Source: Streptomyces turgidiscabies Car8 (GTDB lineage: Bacteria; Actinomycetota; Actinomycetes; Streptomycetales; Streptomycetaceae). Taken from it: DNA of 64,000 nt. The DNA is taken from the NCBI RefSeq assembly GCF_000331005.1, contig NZ_AEJB01000123.1:1-64000 (forward strand), read 5' to 3'. Below the pieces are notes generated by a model. It was not told the origin of the DNA. It saw only the letters and a program-made list of their open reading frames with translations, and did not search any database. Numbering within the stretch: the stretch's first letter is position 1; the number at the start of each line of letters is the position of its first letter. Shown one piece after another: positions 8,969-17,700 of the stretch. A program made the translations under genes and the position numbers.

Positions 8969-10407
8969 CAGTAGGCCCCCGTTCCGCGCACCACCGCGGA
9001 CCCGGTGCGCGCCAGAATCTCCAGGTCGAGTCCCATCGACCAGTTGTCCACGTATCCGAGATCGAGCCGGACCGCCTCGTCCCAGGGCAGGTCGGAGCGT
9101 CCGCTGACCTGCCACAGCCCGGTGAGTCCTGGCTTGACGAGCAGTCGGCGCTTGACCTCCGGCGTGTACTCCTCGACCTCCTCCGGCAGCGGCGGGCGGG
9201 GGCCGACGAGCGACATGTGACCGCCGAGCACGTTGATCAGCTGCGGCAGTTCGTCGAGCGACGTGCGGCGCAGCACCGAGCCGACCCGGGTGATCCGTGG
9301 GTCTTCCTTCACCTTGAACAGCAGGCCGTCGCTGTTCTCGTTGAGGTGTTCCAGTTCCGCCCGGAGGGACTCCGAGTCGGGCCGCATGGTGCGGAACTTG
9401 AACATGGTGAAGTGGTCGCCGTACCGGCCCACCCGCTGCTGCCTGAACAGCGTCGGCCCGGTGCTGTCCAGCCGCACGATCAGGGCGATCAGCAGCAGGG
9501 GCAGCGCGAGGACCGCCAGGAGTACGGCGGCGAGCAAGCGGTCCAGGAGTTCCTTGGGGAGCCGGGAGATCCGGGTGAGGTTGGGTGCCTGTATCCGTAC
9601 CAGCGGCACCCCGTTGGTGGGGCGTACCGCCAGCCGGGACGCGGCCACGTCGGTCAGTACGGGGGCCAGCAGGAAGTTGACGCCCTGCACGGCCGCGGTC
9701 CAGGACATCCGGCGCAGGACGGAGGCGTCGGCCTCCGGGACCGGCAGCGCGACCACGGTGCTGATGCCCATGACCCGGATGACGTCGTCCATGTCGCCGA
9801 CGCCGCCGAGGACGGGAAGCCCCAGCTCATGGATCTCCGACCGGTTCTTCGGATCGCTCAGGCACACCCCCGCGACGTGCAGTTCCTGCGCGCCACCGCG
9901 ACGCAGTACGGCGACCAGCTCCACGATGCCGCGAGAGGGCCCGACCAGGAGGGTCGCGCTCCGGTCCCGGCCGCGCGCCCATCTTCGGTGCAGTCGGCGG
10001 CGGAGTGCGTATCTGCCCGGCAGGGCGATCACGACAGCCGGCACCGTGGCCATGATCATGTCATGGAGGAGTCCCTCGTCGTGCGCGAACACATAGTGCG
10101 CGACCGCGGCCAGCGCCGGGAGCACGAGGGCCCCACGGAGCACCCGTCGGTACTCCTCGGTTCCCAGCCCCAGGGCGGTGCGGTCGTAGGAACGGTGGGC
10201 GACCATGGCGACGATCCACATCGGGGGCAGCACCAGTGCCACCGCCCAGCGGCCGTACACCGCGTGGATCAGGAAGGCCGCGACGACGGCGGCGAAGCCG
10301 TCAGCGACCAACAGGGCGATCCGGTATTTGCGATCCCAACGTCTTCGGCGAGCTTCCGGAGTCCTGCGTTCCACAACCAGTTGCTCATGCGTGACCTCAA
10401 TGGCCAT
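8968..10407 (-). CDS. Exopolysaccharide polyprenyl-phosphate sugar-phosphate transferase
   Basis: A 479-residue membrane protein that starts glycan assembly by moving a sugar-1-phosphate from a nucleotide sugar to a polyprenyl phosphate. Four or so N-terminal hydrophobic segments precede a CoA-binding-like middle region, then a fifth segment (about 305-330) and the bacterial sugar transferase domain with FKFRTM, SLDELPQL and SLVGPRPPLPEE motifs. Start ATG (10405-10407) follows GGTGGGGGGAGC. It is the promoter-proximal gene of the minus-strand operon and defines that operon as glycan assembly. No flippase, polymerase or chain-length gene is present in the window part of the operon. Confidence 0.9.
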   Translation of the reverse strand: MAIEVTHEQLVVERRTPEARRRRWDRKYRIALLVADGFAAVVAAFLIHAVYGRWAVALVLPPMWIVAMVAHRSYDRTALGLGTEEYRRVLRGALVLPALAAVAHYVFAHDEGLLHDMIMATVPAVVIALPGRYALRRRLHRRWARGRDRSATLLVGPSRGIVELVAVLRRGGAQELHVAGVCLSDPKNRSEIHELGLPVLGGVGDMDDVIRVMGISTVVALPVPEADASVLRRMSWTAAVQGVNFLLAPVLTDVAASRLAVRPTNGVPLVRIQAPNLTRISRLPKELLDRLLAAVLLAVLALPLLLIALIVRLDSTGPTLFRQQRVGRYGDHFTMFKFRTMRPDSESLRAELEHLNENSDGLLFKVKEDPRITRVGSVLRRTSLDELPQLINVLGGHMSLVGPRPPLPEEVEEYTPEVKRRLLVKPGLTGLWQVSGRSDLPWDEAVRLDLGYVDNWSMGLDLEILARTGSAVVRGTGAY

Positions 10408-10693
10408 GCTCCCCCCACCACATGCGCGGCTACCCCCCGATCGAAGTGCCCTCCACACAGCGACACTGGAAAGCGAGGGAGCGTGAGCGGTTCCCCAACC
10501 GCCTCATGCCCCCCAGCATGCTTTTCCTACAAGTTCAAATTCGTGCAAAAAGCCGCACCGTGACATGTAGTCAAGGACAAGTTCCCCACCCAAACCGGTC
10601 CGGCGGCACTCAATCTAGACCACCAAACGCAGTGACGGGAACGGTTGAACGAAACACACATCGCATTAGTGACACTGACGGCATACTGCCCAC
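10408..10693. promoter_or_regulatory. Divergent promoter region of the glycan operon and glycosyltransferase operon
   Basis: A relatively AT-rich 286-base gap separates the divergent genes. Toward the plus strand, CATACT (10682-10687) sits exactly six bases before the GTG start at 10694, the spacing of a -10 box for a leaderless message; no good -35 box was found. Toward the minus strand an AT-rich stretch around 10520-10560 would be the natural promoter site. Confidence 0.35.
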
Positions 10694-11542
10694 GTGACGA
10701 GCATCGTGATACCGGCCCACAACGAGGCACGAGTCATCGGCCGACTCCTCGATTCGCTGGTGGCCGACTCCCCCGAGGACGAGACCGACATCGTGGTCGT
10801 GTGCAACGGCTGCACGGACGACACCGCGGGAATCGCGGCCGCGTACGGACCGCGCGTCCGGGTGGTCGAGATCCCCACCCCCTCGAAGCACGCCGCTCTG
10901 CGGGCGGGCGACGACCACGCGCACGGCTTCCCCCGCCTCTATGTGGACGCCGACGTCGTGATCACGGGCGCGGACGTACGGGCGCTGACCGAGCCCCTGG
11001 ACGACGACACTTCGGACATCCTCGCCACCGCGCCCGACCGGCGGATCCCGCTGGCCGGCTGCGCCTGGCGGGTCCGCGCCTACTACCGGGTGTGGCAGCG
11101 GCTCCCCGCCGTCCGTGAGGGGCTGTTCGGCCGGGGCGTCATCGCGGTCTCCAAGACCGGGCACGCCAGGATCGCCGCGCTGCCGCCGCTGATGGCGGAC
11201 GACCTGGCCGCGTCCCTGGCGTTCACCCCGCAGGAGAGGCTCGTGGTCGACGGGGCCGCTGTCGTGGTCCACCCGCCGCGCACCTGGCCGGACCTGATGA
11301 GACGGCGCGTCCGGGCCGCGGTGTCCACCGCCCAGGTGGAACAGCACCAGGGACCGGAGGAAGCCACGGCGCGCACGAGCGTGGCGGATCTGAAAGCCCT
11401 GGTCCGCAGGGATCCGAAGCTCCTGCCCAGTGTCGTAGTCTTCGTCGCGGCGGCGGTCGCGGCCCGGCGGAAGGCCGGAAAGGCCATCCGAGCACAGGAC
11501 TTCGGCACCTGGCTACGGGACGAGAGCAGCCGGCAGAACTGA
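10694..11542 (+). CDS. Family 2 glycosyltransferase
   Basis: A 282-residue GT-A fold glycosyltransferase. MTSIVIPAHNEARVIG opens the nucleotide-binding domain, VVVCNGCTDDT follows, and YVDADV contains the DxD-like metal site. No clear membrane segment is seen except a weak one near 245-260, so it is probably cytoplasmic or peripheral. Acceptor unknown. It starts a three-gene plus-strand group (24-base gap to the next gene) facing the glycan operon and may help to build the same product. The GTG start appears leaderless. Confidence 0.85.
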   Translation: MTSIVIPAHNEARVIGRLLDSLVADSPEDETDIVVVCNGCTDDTAGIAAAYGPRVRVVEIPTPSKHAALRAGDDHAHGFPRLYVDADVVITGADVRALTEPLDDDTSDILATAPDRRIPLAGCAWRVRAYYRVWQRLPAVREGLFGRGVIAVSKTGHARIAALPPLMADDLAASLAFTPQERLVVDGAAVVVHPPRTWPDLMRRRVRAAVSTAQVEQHQGPEEATARTSVADLKALVRRDPKLLPSVVVFVAAAVAARRKAGKAIRAQDFGTWLRDESSRQN

Positions 11543-11566
11543 GCACCGCACCTGGAGTTCCCGATC

Positions 11567-12838
11567 ATGTATCTCACCGACCGTTCCGCCCCCGCACAGG
11601 CGGACACCGAACAGGGCCGAAGACGTGGCCCGGGGCGCAGGGTCGCCCCGGTGGTGCTCGTGCTCGGCTCGGTCAGCCTGATAACCGACATCTCCTCGGA
11701 GATGGTCACCGCCGTTCTGCCGCTCTACCTCGTCACCACCCTCGGCTTCACCCCGCTGGTGTTCGGCACCCTCGACGGGGTCTACAACGGCGTCAGCGCG
11801 CTGGTCCAGCTCACCGGCGGCCACATCGCCGACCGGGTGCGCAACCACAAGCTGATGGCCGGGCTCGGGTACGGCCTGTCCGCGCTGTGCAAGCCGCTGC
11901 TCCTGCTCGTGAGCAGCATCGGCGCCCTCGGCACAATCCTCGCCCTGGACCGCACCGGCAAGGGTCTGCGTACCGCCCCGCGCGACGCGATGATCTCCCT
12001 GTCCACGCCTCCCGAGCGGCAGGGCCGCGCCTTCGGCGTGCACCGGGCGATGGACACCACGGGCGCGATGCTGGGCCCGCTGGCCGCCTTCTTCATCCTG
12101 CGCGCGGCGACCGACGGCTACGACGCCGTGTTCGGCGTGAGCGCGTGCGTCGCCGTGCTCGGTGTGCTCGTACTGGTGCTGTTCGTACCGGGCAGACGGC
12201 GGGACGAGCAGCCGCCCGAAGCGGACGCGGCCGACGGCAGACCGCCCGTGCGCGTACGGGAAGCGCTGGCCCTGCTGCGGATCCCCCGGCTGCGGGCGCT
12301 CGCCCTCTGCGCGGCGCTCCTCGGCCTGACGACGGTCAGCGACGCCTTCGTCTACCTGCTCCTGCAACGGCGCGCCGGCATCGCCGACGAGTGGTTCCCG
12401 CTGCTGCCGCTGGGCACCGCCGCCGTGTTCCTGCTGCTGGCCGTGCCCTTCGGCGCGCTGGCCGACCGGGTCGGGCGCCGCACCGTCTTCCTCGCCGGGC
12501 ACGTCAGTCTGCTCACCGGCTACGGCCTGCTGCTGTGGGCCCCGGCCACGCCGGCCCTGCCCTTCCTCGTACTCGCCCTGCACGGCGTGTTCTACGCGGC
12601 AACCGACGGCGTGCTGCCGGCCGCTCTCGCCGACGTCGTGCCCGAGCAACTGCGCGCCAGCGGCCTCGCCATCGTCGGGACCAGCCAGGCGCTGGCCCGG
12701 TTCTGCTGCTCACTCGCCTTCGGCGCCGCCTGGACGGTGTGGGGCGACGGTCCCGCGCTCGCCGGCTCGGCGGTCGGTCTGCTGTGCTGCGCGGTCGTCG
12801 CGGGCATGGTCCTGCGGCCGAGCGGTGAGACCCGATGA
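11567..12838 (+). CDS. MFS transporter (12 membrane segments)
   Basis: A 423-residue major facilitator protein with two sets of about six hydrophobic helices. GGHIADRVRNHKLM and, in the second half, GALADRVGRRTVF are the typical loop 2-3 signatures, and LDRTGKGLRTAPRDAM lies in the first half. Such drug-resistance-like MFS proteins export small molecules by proton exchange; the substrate is unknown. It lies between a glycosyltransferase and a TolB-like protein, apparently in one transcript. Confidence 0.85.
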   Translation: MYLTDRSAPAQADTEQGRRRGPGRRVAPVVLVLGSVSLITDISSEMVTAVLPLYLVTTLGFTPLVFGTLDGVYNGVSALVQLTGGHIADRVRNHKLMAGLGYGLSALCKPLLLLVSSIGALGTILALDRTGKGLRTAPRDAMISLSTPPERQGRAFGVHRAMDTTGAMLGPLAAFFILRAATDGYDAVFGVSACVAVLGVLVLVLFVPGRRRDEQPPEADAADGRPPVRVREALALLRIPRLRALALCAALLGLTTVSDAFVYLLLQRRAGIADEWFPLLPLGTAAVFLLLAVPFGALADRVGRRTVFLAGHVSLLTGYGLLLWAPATPALPFLVLALHGVFYAATDGVLPAALADVVPEQLRASGLAIVGTSQALARFCCSLAFGAAWTVWGDGPALAGSAVGLLCCAVVAGMVLRPSGETR

Positions 12839-12869
12839 CCACCACAGCCACGACGCCCCAAGGATCCGG

Positions 12870-13892
12870 ATGACTTCGCTGCGCCGCCGCCTGCTCATAC
12901 TCGTCGCGGGAGTGCTGGTCCTCGCGGGCGTGGGAACCGGTGTGGTCCTGCACGCCGCCGACCGTGCTGACCGGGCGAACCGGTCGCAGCCCGGCGGGCC
13001 CGCCGTCAGTACGGGCAGGCTGACACTCGACCAGAAGAGCCGCCTGACGTTCGTCAACGCCGCCGCCGGCCCGCACCGCACGGCGGTCGCCTCGGTCCCG
13101 TCCACCGACCCCGGCGCCGGCCGGACCGCCTCGGACCTGAAGTGCGCGCGCTTCTACGCGGCGGCCGGCACAGGCGTCTGCCTCCAGTCCGTCCCCGGGG
13201 TCCTGAAGCAGAGCAACCGCGCCCTGCTCCTGGACGCGAACCTCCGCACCGTACGCACCTACCCGCTCGCGGGCGCCCCCAGCCGGGCCCGGGTCTCCCC
13301 CAGTGGCCGCTTCGTCGCCTGGACCGTCTTCGTGTCCGGCGAGTCCTACGCTTCCGCCTTCTTCTCCACCCGGACCTCGGTCCTGGACACCCGCACCATG
13401 AAGCTGACGCCGAGCCTGGAGACGTTCTCCGTCGTCCTGGACGGCAAGCCGTACCGCGCCTCGGACGTCAACTTCTGGGGCGTCACCTTCGCCGCCGACG
13501 ACGACACCTTCTACGCCACCCTCAACACCGGCAACAAGACGTATCTGGTCCGGGGTTCGCTGTCCGAGCGCAAGGTCACCACCCTGATCGAGAACGTGGA
13601 GTGCCCCTCGCTCTCCCCGGACGGGACGCGTGTCGCCTTCAAGAAGCGGGTCCTGTCCCGTACGGCCCTGTGGCACGAGTACGTCCTCGACCTCGGCACG
13701 CTCAAGGAAACAGCGCTCGCCGAACGCCACAGCGTCGACGACCAGGCCACCTGGCTCGACGACGACACGATCGCCTACGCCCTGCCCACCGACGGCAAGG
13801 TCGGCAGCAGCGACCTGTGGACCGTGCCCGCGAACGGCACGGGCAGCCCCCGTCTGCTGATCGCCGGGGCCTCGTCCCCGGCGCCCCTGTAG
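12870..13892 (+). CDS. Membrane-anchored TolB-like beta-propeller protein
   Basis: A 340-residue protein with one N-terminal hydrophobic anchor (LLILVAGVLVLAGVGTGVVL) and an extracytoplasmic region with repeated PD40-like blades (for example ARVSPSGRFVAWTVF and CPSLSPDGTRVAFK). Such propellers bind proteins or glycans; no enzyme motif is seen. ATG 12870 is preceded by AAGGATCCGG as ribosome site. A GTG at 12825 in the same frame would add 15 residues and overlap the MFS gene, but has a poorer ribosome site. Last gene before the strong terminator. Confidence 0.7.
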   Translation: MTSLRRRLLILVAGVLVLAGVGTGVVLHAADRADRANRSQPGGPAVSTGRLTLDQKSRLTFVNAAAGPHRTAVASVPSTDPGAGRTASDLKCARFYAAAGTGVCLQSVPGVLKQSNRALLLDANLRTVRTYPLAGAPSRARVSPSGRFVAWTVFVSGESYASAFFSTRTSVLDTRTMKLTPSLETFSVVLDGKPYRASDVNFWGVTFAADDDTFYATLNTGNKTYLVRGSLSERKVTTLIENVECPSLSPDGTRVAFKKRVLSRTALWHEYVLDLGTLKETALAERHSVDDQATWLDDDTIAYALPTDGKVGSSDLWTVPANGTGSPRLLIAGASSPAPL

Positions 13893-13910
13893 ACGGCGAA
13901 GGGCGGTGAC

Positions 13911-13941
13911 ACGCCCGCGTCCACCTGGTGGACGCGGGCGT
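13911..13941. terminator. Perfect 15-bp hairpin between convergent operons
   Basis: ACGCCCGCGTCCACC (13911-13925) pairs without mismatch with GGTGGACGCGGGCGT (13927-13941) around a single central base. It sits 18 bases after the TolB-like stop and 20 bases from the stop of the convergent SGNH hydrolase gene, so it can serve both directions. Confidence 0.8.
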
Positions 13942-13961
13942 ACGGGCCTGTTCGCCGGGGT

Positions 13962-15245
13962 TCAGGGAGCGTCGCGGTCGCAGGACAGATCCGGCAGCCG
14001 TACCGCGTCGGCCATCGCCTGCATTCCGGTGTCGTTCGGGTGCAGGTGATCGCCGTTGTCGAAGAACGGCAGGATCCGCTCCTGGTCGTAGGGGCTGCGC
14101 AGGACGCGGTCGAAGTCGGCCACGGCGTCGAACTCGCCGCCGCCACGGATGAATTCGTTGACCTCCCGTCGTACGGCCTCGGCCGGCGCGTCCCACTCGG
14201 ACCAGCCCTTGAAGGGACCGACCGTGGCCCCGACGACACAAACGCCGGCCGCATGGGCTCGGTTGATGATCCGGCGGTAGCCGTCGATCAGATCCGCGGC
14301 CGTGACACCGGTGTGGGCCTTGATGTCGTTGACCCCCTCGAAGAGGAGGACCGTGCGGACGCCGGGGTGGGAGAGCACGTCCCGGTGCAGTCTGTTCAGG
14401 GCGCTCTGCCCGGCTCCGTCGGCGAGGACCTTGTTACCGGAGATCCCCTCGTTGGCCACTCCCCCGATGCCGGTGCCGGCGCCCGCGTCGGTCTGGAGAC
14501 GACGGGCCAGGTAGTCGGGCCAGCGCCGGTTCAGGCCGGTGCTGGACTGCCAGCCGTCGGTGATGGAGTCGCCCAGAGCGACGACCGCCCCGACGTCCGA
14601 GCCGGTCCGCACGGTGACGGCGTCCAGGTGGAACCAGGAGCCGGTGGTGCCGGTCCAGTTGTCCGGGCCCTCCTCCGCCACGTGATCGCCCGTGGAGGTG
14701 TAGGACGTCTGCATGGCCATACCGTGCCCCGTCGCCGGGCCGCCCGCCTCCGCCGCGTACAGGCTGACCGCCAGCGAGGTGGCGGCCGGCAGCCGTCCGG
14801 GCAGCGGATCGCTGAGCACGGTCTCACCGGCGGGCACGGTGACGGACCACTTCCCGCCGAACGCCAGAGGCCTGTTGCTGCCCCGGACCAGGGCGGCACC
14901 CTCCTTCTGTACGCCCACGTACGCCCGGCCGAGAGTCAGGGGCCGGTCGCCGAAGGCGTTGGACAGCCTGACACGCAGGTGGGTTCCGCCCGCACTGGTC
15001 CGTACGACGAGCCGGTAACCGCGGTCCGAGGCGGCCTCGCCCATCCGGTCGGCGCTCGCACCCCAGGTGACGATCTCGTGCGTCAGGGCAGTCGCGGAAC
15101 TCGTGGCATTGGCGGAATTCGGGGCACTCGCGGCAGGGGCTGCCGTCGCCGATCCGGTCAACAGCTGCGCGGCGGCGGCATACGCGACCACTGGCACGGC
15201 GAGCCGCCGCAGTACGCCCGCGACGCTGACGGTGTGCCGACGCAC
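13962..15245 (-). CDS. Secreted SGNH/GDSL-family hydrolase
   Basis: A 427-residue exported esterase or lipase-like enzyme. A signal peptide occupies about residues 1-36. An N-terminal beta domain (about 55-210) precedes the SGNH domain: VALGDSITDGW (S227 nucleophile), GISGNK (block II), GVNDIK (block III) and DHLHPND with D399 and H402 (block V). Proteins of this layout deacylate polysaccharides or other esters. It starts 4 bases after the GH95 stop in the same operon, so removing acyl groups from a plant or microbial glycan is plausible. Confidence 0.88.
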   Translation of the reverse strand: MRRHTVSVAGVLRRLAVPVVAYAAAAQLLTGSATAAPAASAPNSANATSSATALTHEIVTWGASADRMGEAASDRGYRLVVRTSAGGTHLRVRLSNAFGDRPLTLGRAYVGVQKEGAALVRGSNRPLAFGGKWSVTVPAGETVLSDPLPGRLPAATSLAVSLYAAEAGGPATGHGMAMQTSYTSTGDHVAEEGPDNWTGTTGSWFHLDAVTVRTGSDVGAVVALGDSITDGWQSSTGLNRRWPDYLARRLQTDAGAGTGIGGVANEGISGNKVLADGAGQSALNRLHRDVLSHPGVRTVLLFEGVNDIKAHTGVTAADLIDGYRRIINRAHAAGVCVVGATVGPFKGWSEWDAPAEAVRREVNEFIRGGGEFDAVADFDRVLRSPYDQERILPFFDNGDHLHPNDTGMQAMADAVRLPDLSCDRDAP

Positions 15246-15249
15246 CGCG

Positions 15250-17667
15250 TCACCGCCCCAGGTCGCGCAGCGTCACGGACCGGCCGGGCGACAGGGTGAC
15301 CTTCCGGGACCTGTCCCCGTACGCCACCGTGGTCGTGCGACCGCCGACACTCGTCACCGTGACCTCGGTCGGTCTGCCGTCCCGCCAGCTCAGGTCCACG
15401 GTGAAGCCACCGCGTACGCCCACGCCCGTGATCGATCCGGAGTCGGACCAGGCCTCGGGCAGCGCCGGCAGCAGTTCGGTGCGGCCGGGACGGGAGTACA
15501 CCAGCATCTCGATCATCGCGGCGGGCGTACCGAAGTTGCCGTCGATCTGGAAGATGCCCCGGCCCCGCTCGACCTCGTAGATGTCGAACAGGTTGGGCGC
15601 GGTGCCGTTGCTGCCGCCGGCGGAGGGCCGCAGGTTGTTCACCACGAGCCGGTAGGCGTTGTCGGCGTTCTTCAGGCGGGCCCAGCACAGGCTGCGCCAG
15701 GCGTTAGCCCAGCCGAAACTCTCCATGCCGCGCGCGGTGAGCAGCGCCGTCGCGCCCTCGACGATCTCCGCGGGCGTCGAGCCGTCCGGGCGGATCCGGT
15801 CGCCGGGGAACAACTGGACAAGGGGGGACAGATGCCGGTGGGTGGTCTCCCCCAGGTTGTCGGGGGACATCCACTCCTCCAACCAGCCTGTTCTCGGGCT
15901 CACTCGGGGCAGGTGGAGCTGCTTCTGCAGACCGGCGACCGTCCGGGCGTACGCAGTGTCCTTGCCCAACACCCCGCACGCTGTGCGGTAGTTGTCGAAC
16001 AGGGCCCAGACGAGTTCCTGGGCGTAGGTGATGCCCTTGGCGTCGAGCGGGCCGTGTTCGGGCGACCAGTCGCTGTCGGCGACGAGGACCTCCCGTGTCT
16101 CGCCGGTGTCGGGGTCCGTGACCGTCGTCGTCAGCAGTCTCGCCTCCCAGAACTGACATGCCCCCTTGAGCATCGGGTGGATACGGGCGAGATGGGCTCG
16201 GTCCTGGGTGAACTCGTAGTGCTCGTAGAGGGAGTTGCACAGCCAGGCGTTGCCGGCGGGGTGCCACCACCAGCCCATGCCGCCGTGGATGTTGGTGGAG
16301 ACGGCGACGGTCCAACCCGCGTTCTTCCCGCTGGAGTTGCGGTAGCGGTTGCGGGGGTCGTCGAAGTGGGTGCGGGTGAGTTCGGTCCAGGAGGGCAGCT
16401 GGGCCAGGCAGTAGTCGGTGAAGGCGTCGAAACAGTCGGACAGGGCGGCCCGGTCGGCCAGCCAGTAGTTCATCTGGAGGTTGATGTCGGTGTGGTAGTC
16501 GCCCATCCAGTCGGGGTCGTTGCCGTCGAGCCACAGTCCCTGGAGGTTCAGCGGCAGACTGCCGCGTGAGCCGGCGATCATCAGATAGCGCCCGAACTGC
16601 AGGTAGGACGCCTCCAGTTCGGGATCGGGCGTGTCATCGGTGTGGCGTGCCCGGATCCGCTCCCAGGTGTCCATGCCGCGTTGCAGCGCGGTGGAGGTAC
16701 CGAGGGACACGTCCATGCGCTCGAACAGCCGCCGGTGGTCGGCGACATGGGTGTGCAGCAGGGTGGCCGCGGAGTGCTCGGCGGCGTCGAGGACCTTGGC
16801 GCGGGCGAGTTTTCGCGGGTCGAGCGACGGATCGCGGTAGCCGGCGGTCGCGTCGGGCGCGTAGTCGGTGCCGCCGGTGACTATCACCGTGAGGCTCACG
16901 CAGTCACGGAAGGAGATCCGTGCCCCGTCGACGGCGACGGTTCCCCCGCTCCCGTACGCGGTGACGGCCGCCCCGTACCGCAGTCCGCCTGGGAACTCGG
17001 CGCCGTAGGAGGCGTATCGGCCCGACCGTACGCCCGTGGTGGTCTCACCGTGGGTGCCGTCCAGGCTGATGGCGCCGGTGTACCGGCCGCCGCCGTCCTG
17101 GGTGAAGTGCAGGACGACGACGTCGTCGGGGAGGCTGGCGAAGACCTGCCGCCGGTACGTCACACCGGAGCGCACGTAGGAGGCGGTGACCAGGCCCTGG
17201 CGGAGGTCGAGGGCGCGTCGGTAGCCGGAGACGGCCGACAGGTCGTGGTCGGGTATGTCGACGGTCAGCTTGCCCAGCAGGGTGAACGACCCGAAGTCCG
17301 CGCGGCCGTACGGGAACTGGCCGTCGTCGTCGAGGGTGCTGTTGGGTCCGCCGGTCCACATGGTGGCGTCGGTGAGGAACAGCCGTTCCCGGCCGGGGTC
17401 GTTGCTCACGAGCGCGCCGAGGCGGCCGTTGCCGACCGGCAGACCCTGGGTGATCATCGAGCCGTCGTCGGCGGGTGCCTGCCACCACAGTTCGGTGCCG
17501 GCGCCCTTGGACAGCATCGGGGAGTGGGTGGGTCTCGTGGGTGCGGCGGAGGCGGCGAACGCGGGTGTCCCGCCGAGCGCGGCGAGGGCTCCGGAGACGG
17601 CGGCGAAGGAGAGCAGGCCGCGCCTGCTGGGAAGAGTCGGTGGCGAATCGGGGCGTGGGGTGTCCAT
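15250..17667 (-). CDS. GH95 alpha-L-fucosidase-like glycoside hydrolase, Tat-exported
   Basis: An 805-residue secreted enzyme with a twin-arginine-like signal (SRRGLLSFAAVSGALAALGG). The N-terminal beta domain is followed by an (alpha/alpha)6 barrel with the GH95 segment DYHTDINLQMNYW and a C-terminal beta domain. GH95 enzymes invert alpha-1,2-fucosyl or alpha-galactosyl linkages, so fucosidase is a likely but not certain activity. The second ATG (17665-17667) is chosen because AAGGGAG lies seven bases upstream; the ATG seven codons earlier has no ribosome site. Same operon as the GH27 gene (33-base gap). Confidence 0.87.
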   Translation of the reverse strand: MDTPRPDSPPTLPSRRGLLSFAAVSGALAALGGTPAFAASAAPTRPTHSPMLSKGAGTELWWQAPADDGSMITQGLPVGNGRLGALVSNDPGRERLFLTDATMWTGGPNSTLDDDGQFPYGRADFGSFTLLGKLTVDIPDHDLSAVSGYRRALDLRQGLVTASYVRSGVTYRRQVFASLPDDVVVLHFTQDGGGRYTGAISLDGTHGETTTGVRSGRYASYGAEFPGGLRYGAAVTAYGSGGTVAVDGARISFRDCVSLTVIVTGGTDYAPDATAGYRDPSLDPRKLARAKVLDAAEHSAATLLHTHVADHRRLFERMDVSLGTSTALQRGMDTWERIRARHTDDTPDPELEASYLQFGRYLMIAGSRGSLPLNLQGLWLDGNDPDWMGDYHTDINLQMNYWLADRAALSDCFDAFTDYCLAQLPSWTELTRTHFDDPRNRYRNSSGKNAGWTVAVSTNIHGGMGWWWHPAGNAWLCNSLYEHYEFTQDRAHLARIHPMLKGACQFWEARLLTTTVTDPDTGETREVLVADSDWSPEHGPLDAKGITYAQELVWALFDNYRTACGVLGKDTAYARTVAGLQKQLHLPRVSPRTGWLEEWMSPDNLGETTHRHLSPLVQLFPGDRIRPDGSTPAEIVEGATALLTARGMESFGWANAWRSLCWARLKNADNAYRLVVNNLRPSAGGSNGTAPNLFDIYEVERGRGIFQIDGNFGTPAAMIEMLVYSRPGRTELLPALPEAWSDSGSITGVGVRGGFTVDLSWRDGRPTEVTVTSVGGRTTTVAYGDRSRKVTLSPGRSVTLRDLGR

Positions 17668-17700
17668 GGATGCGCTCCCTTGTGACATGCGAGTGGGCCG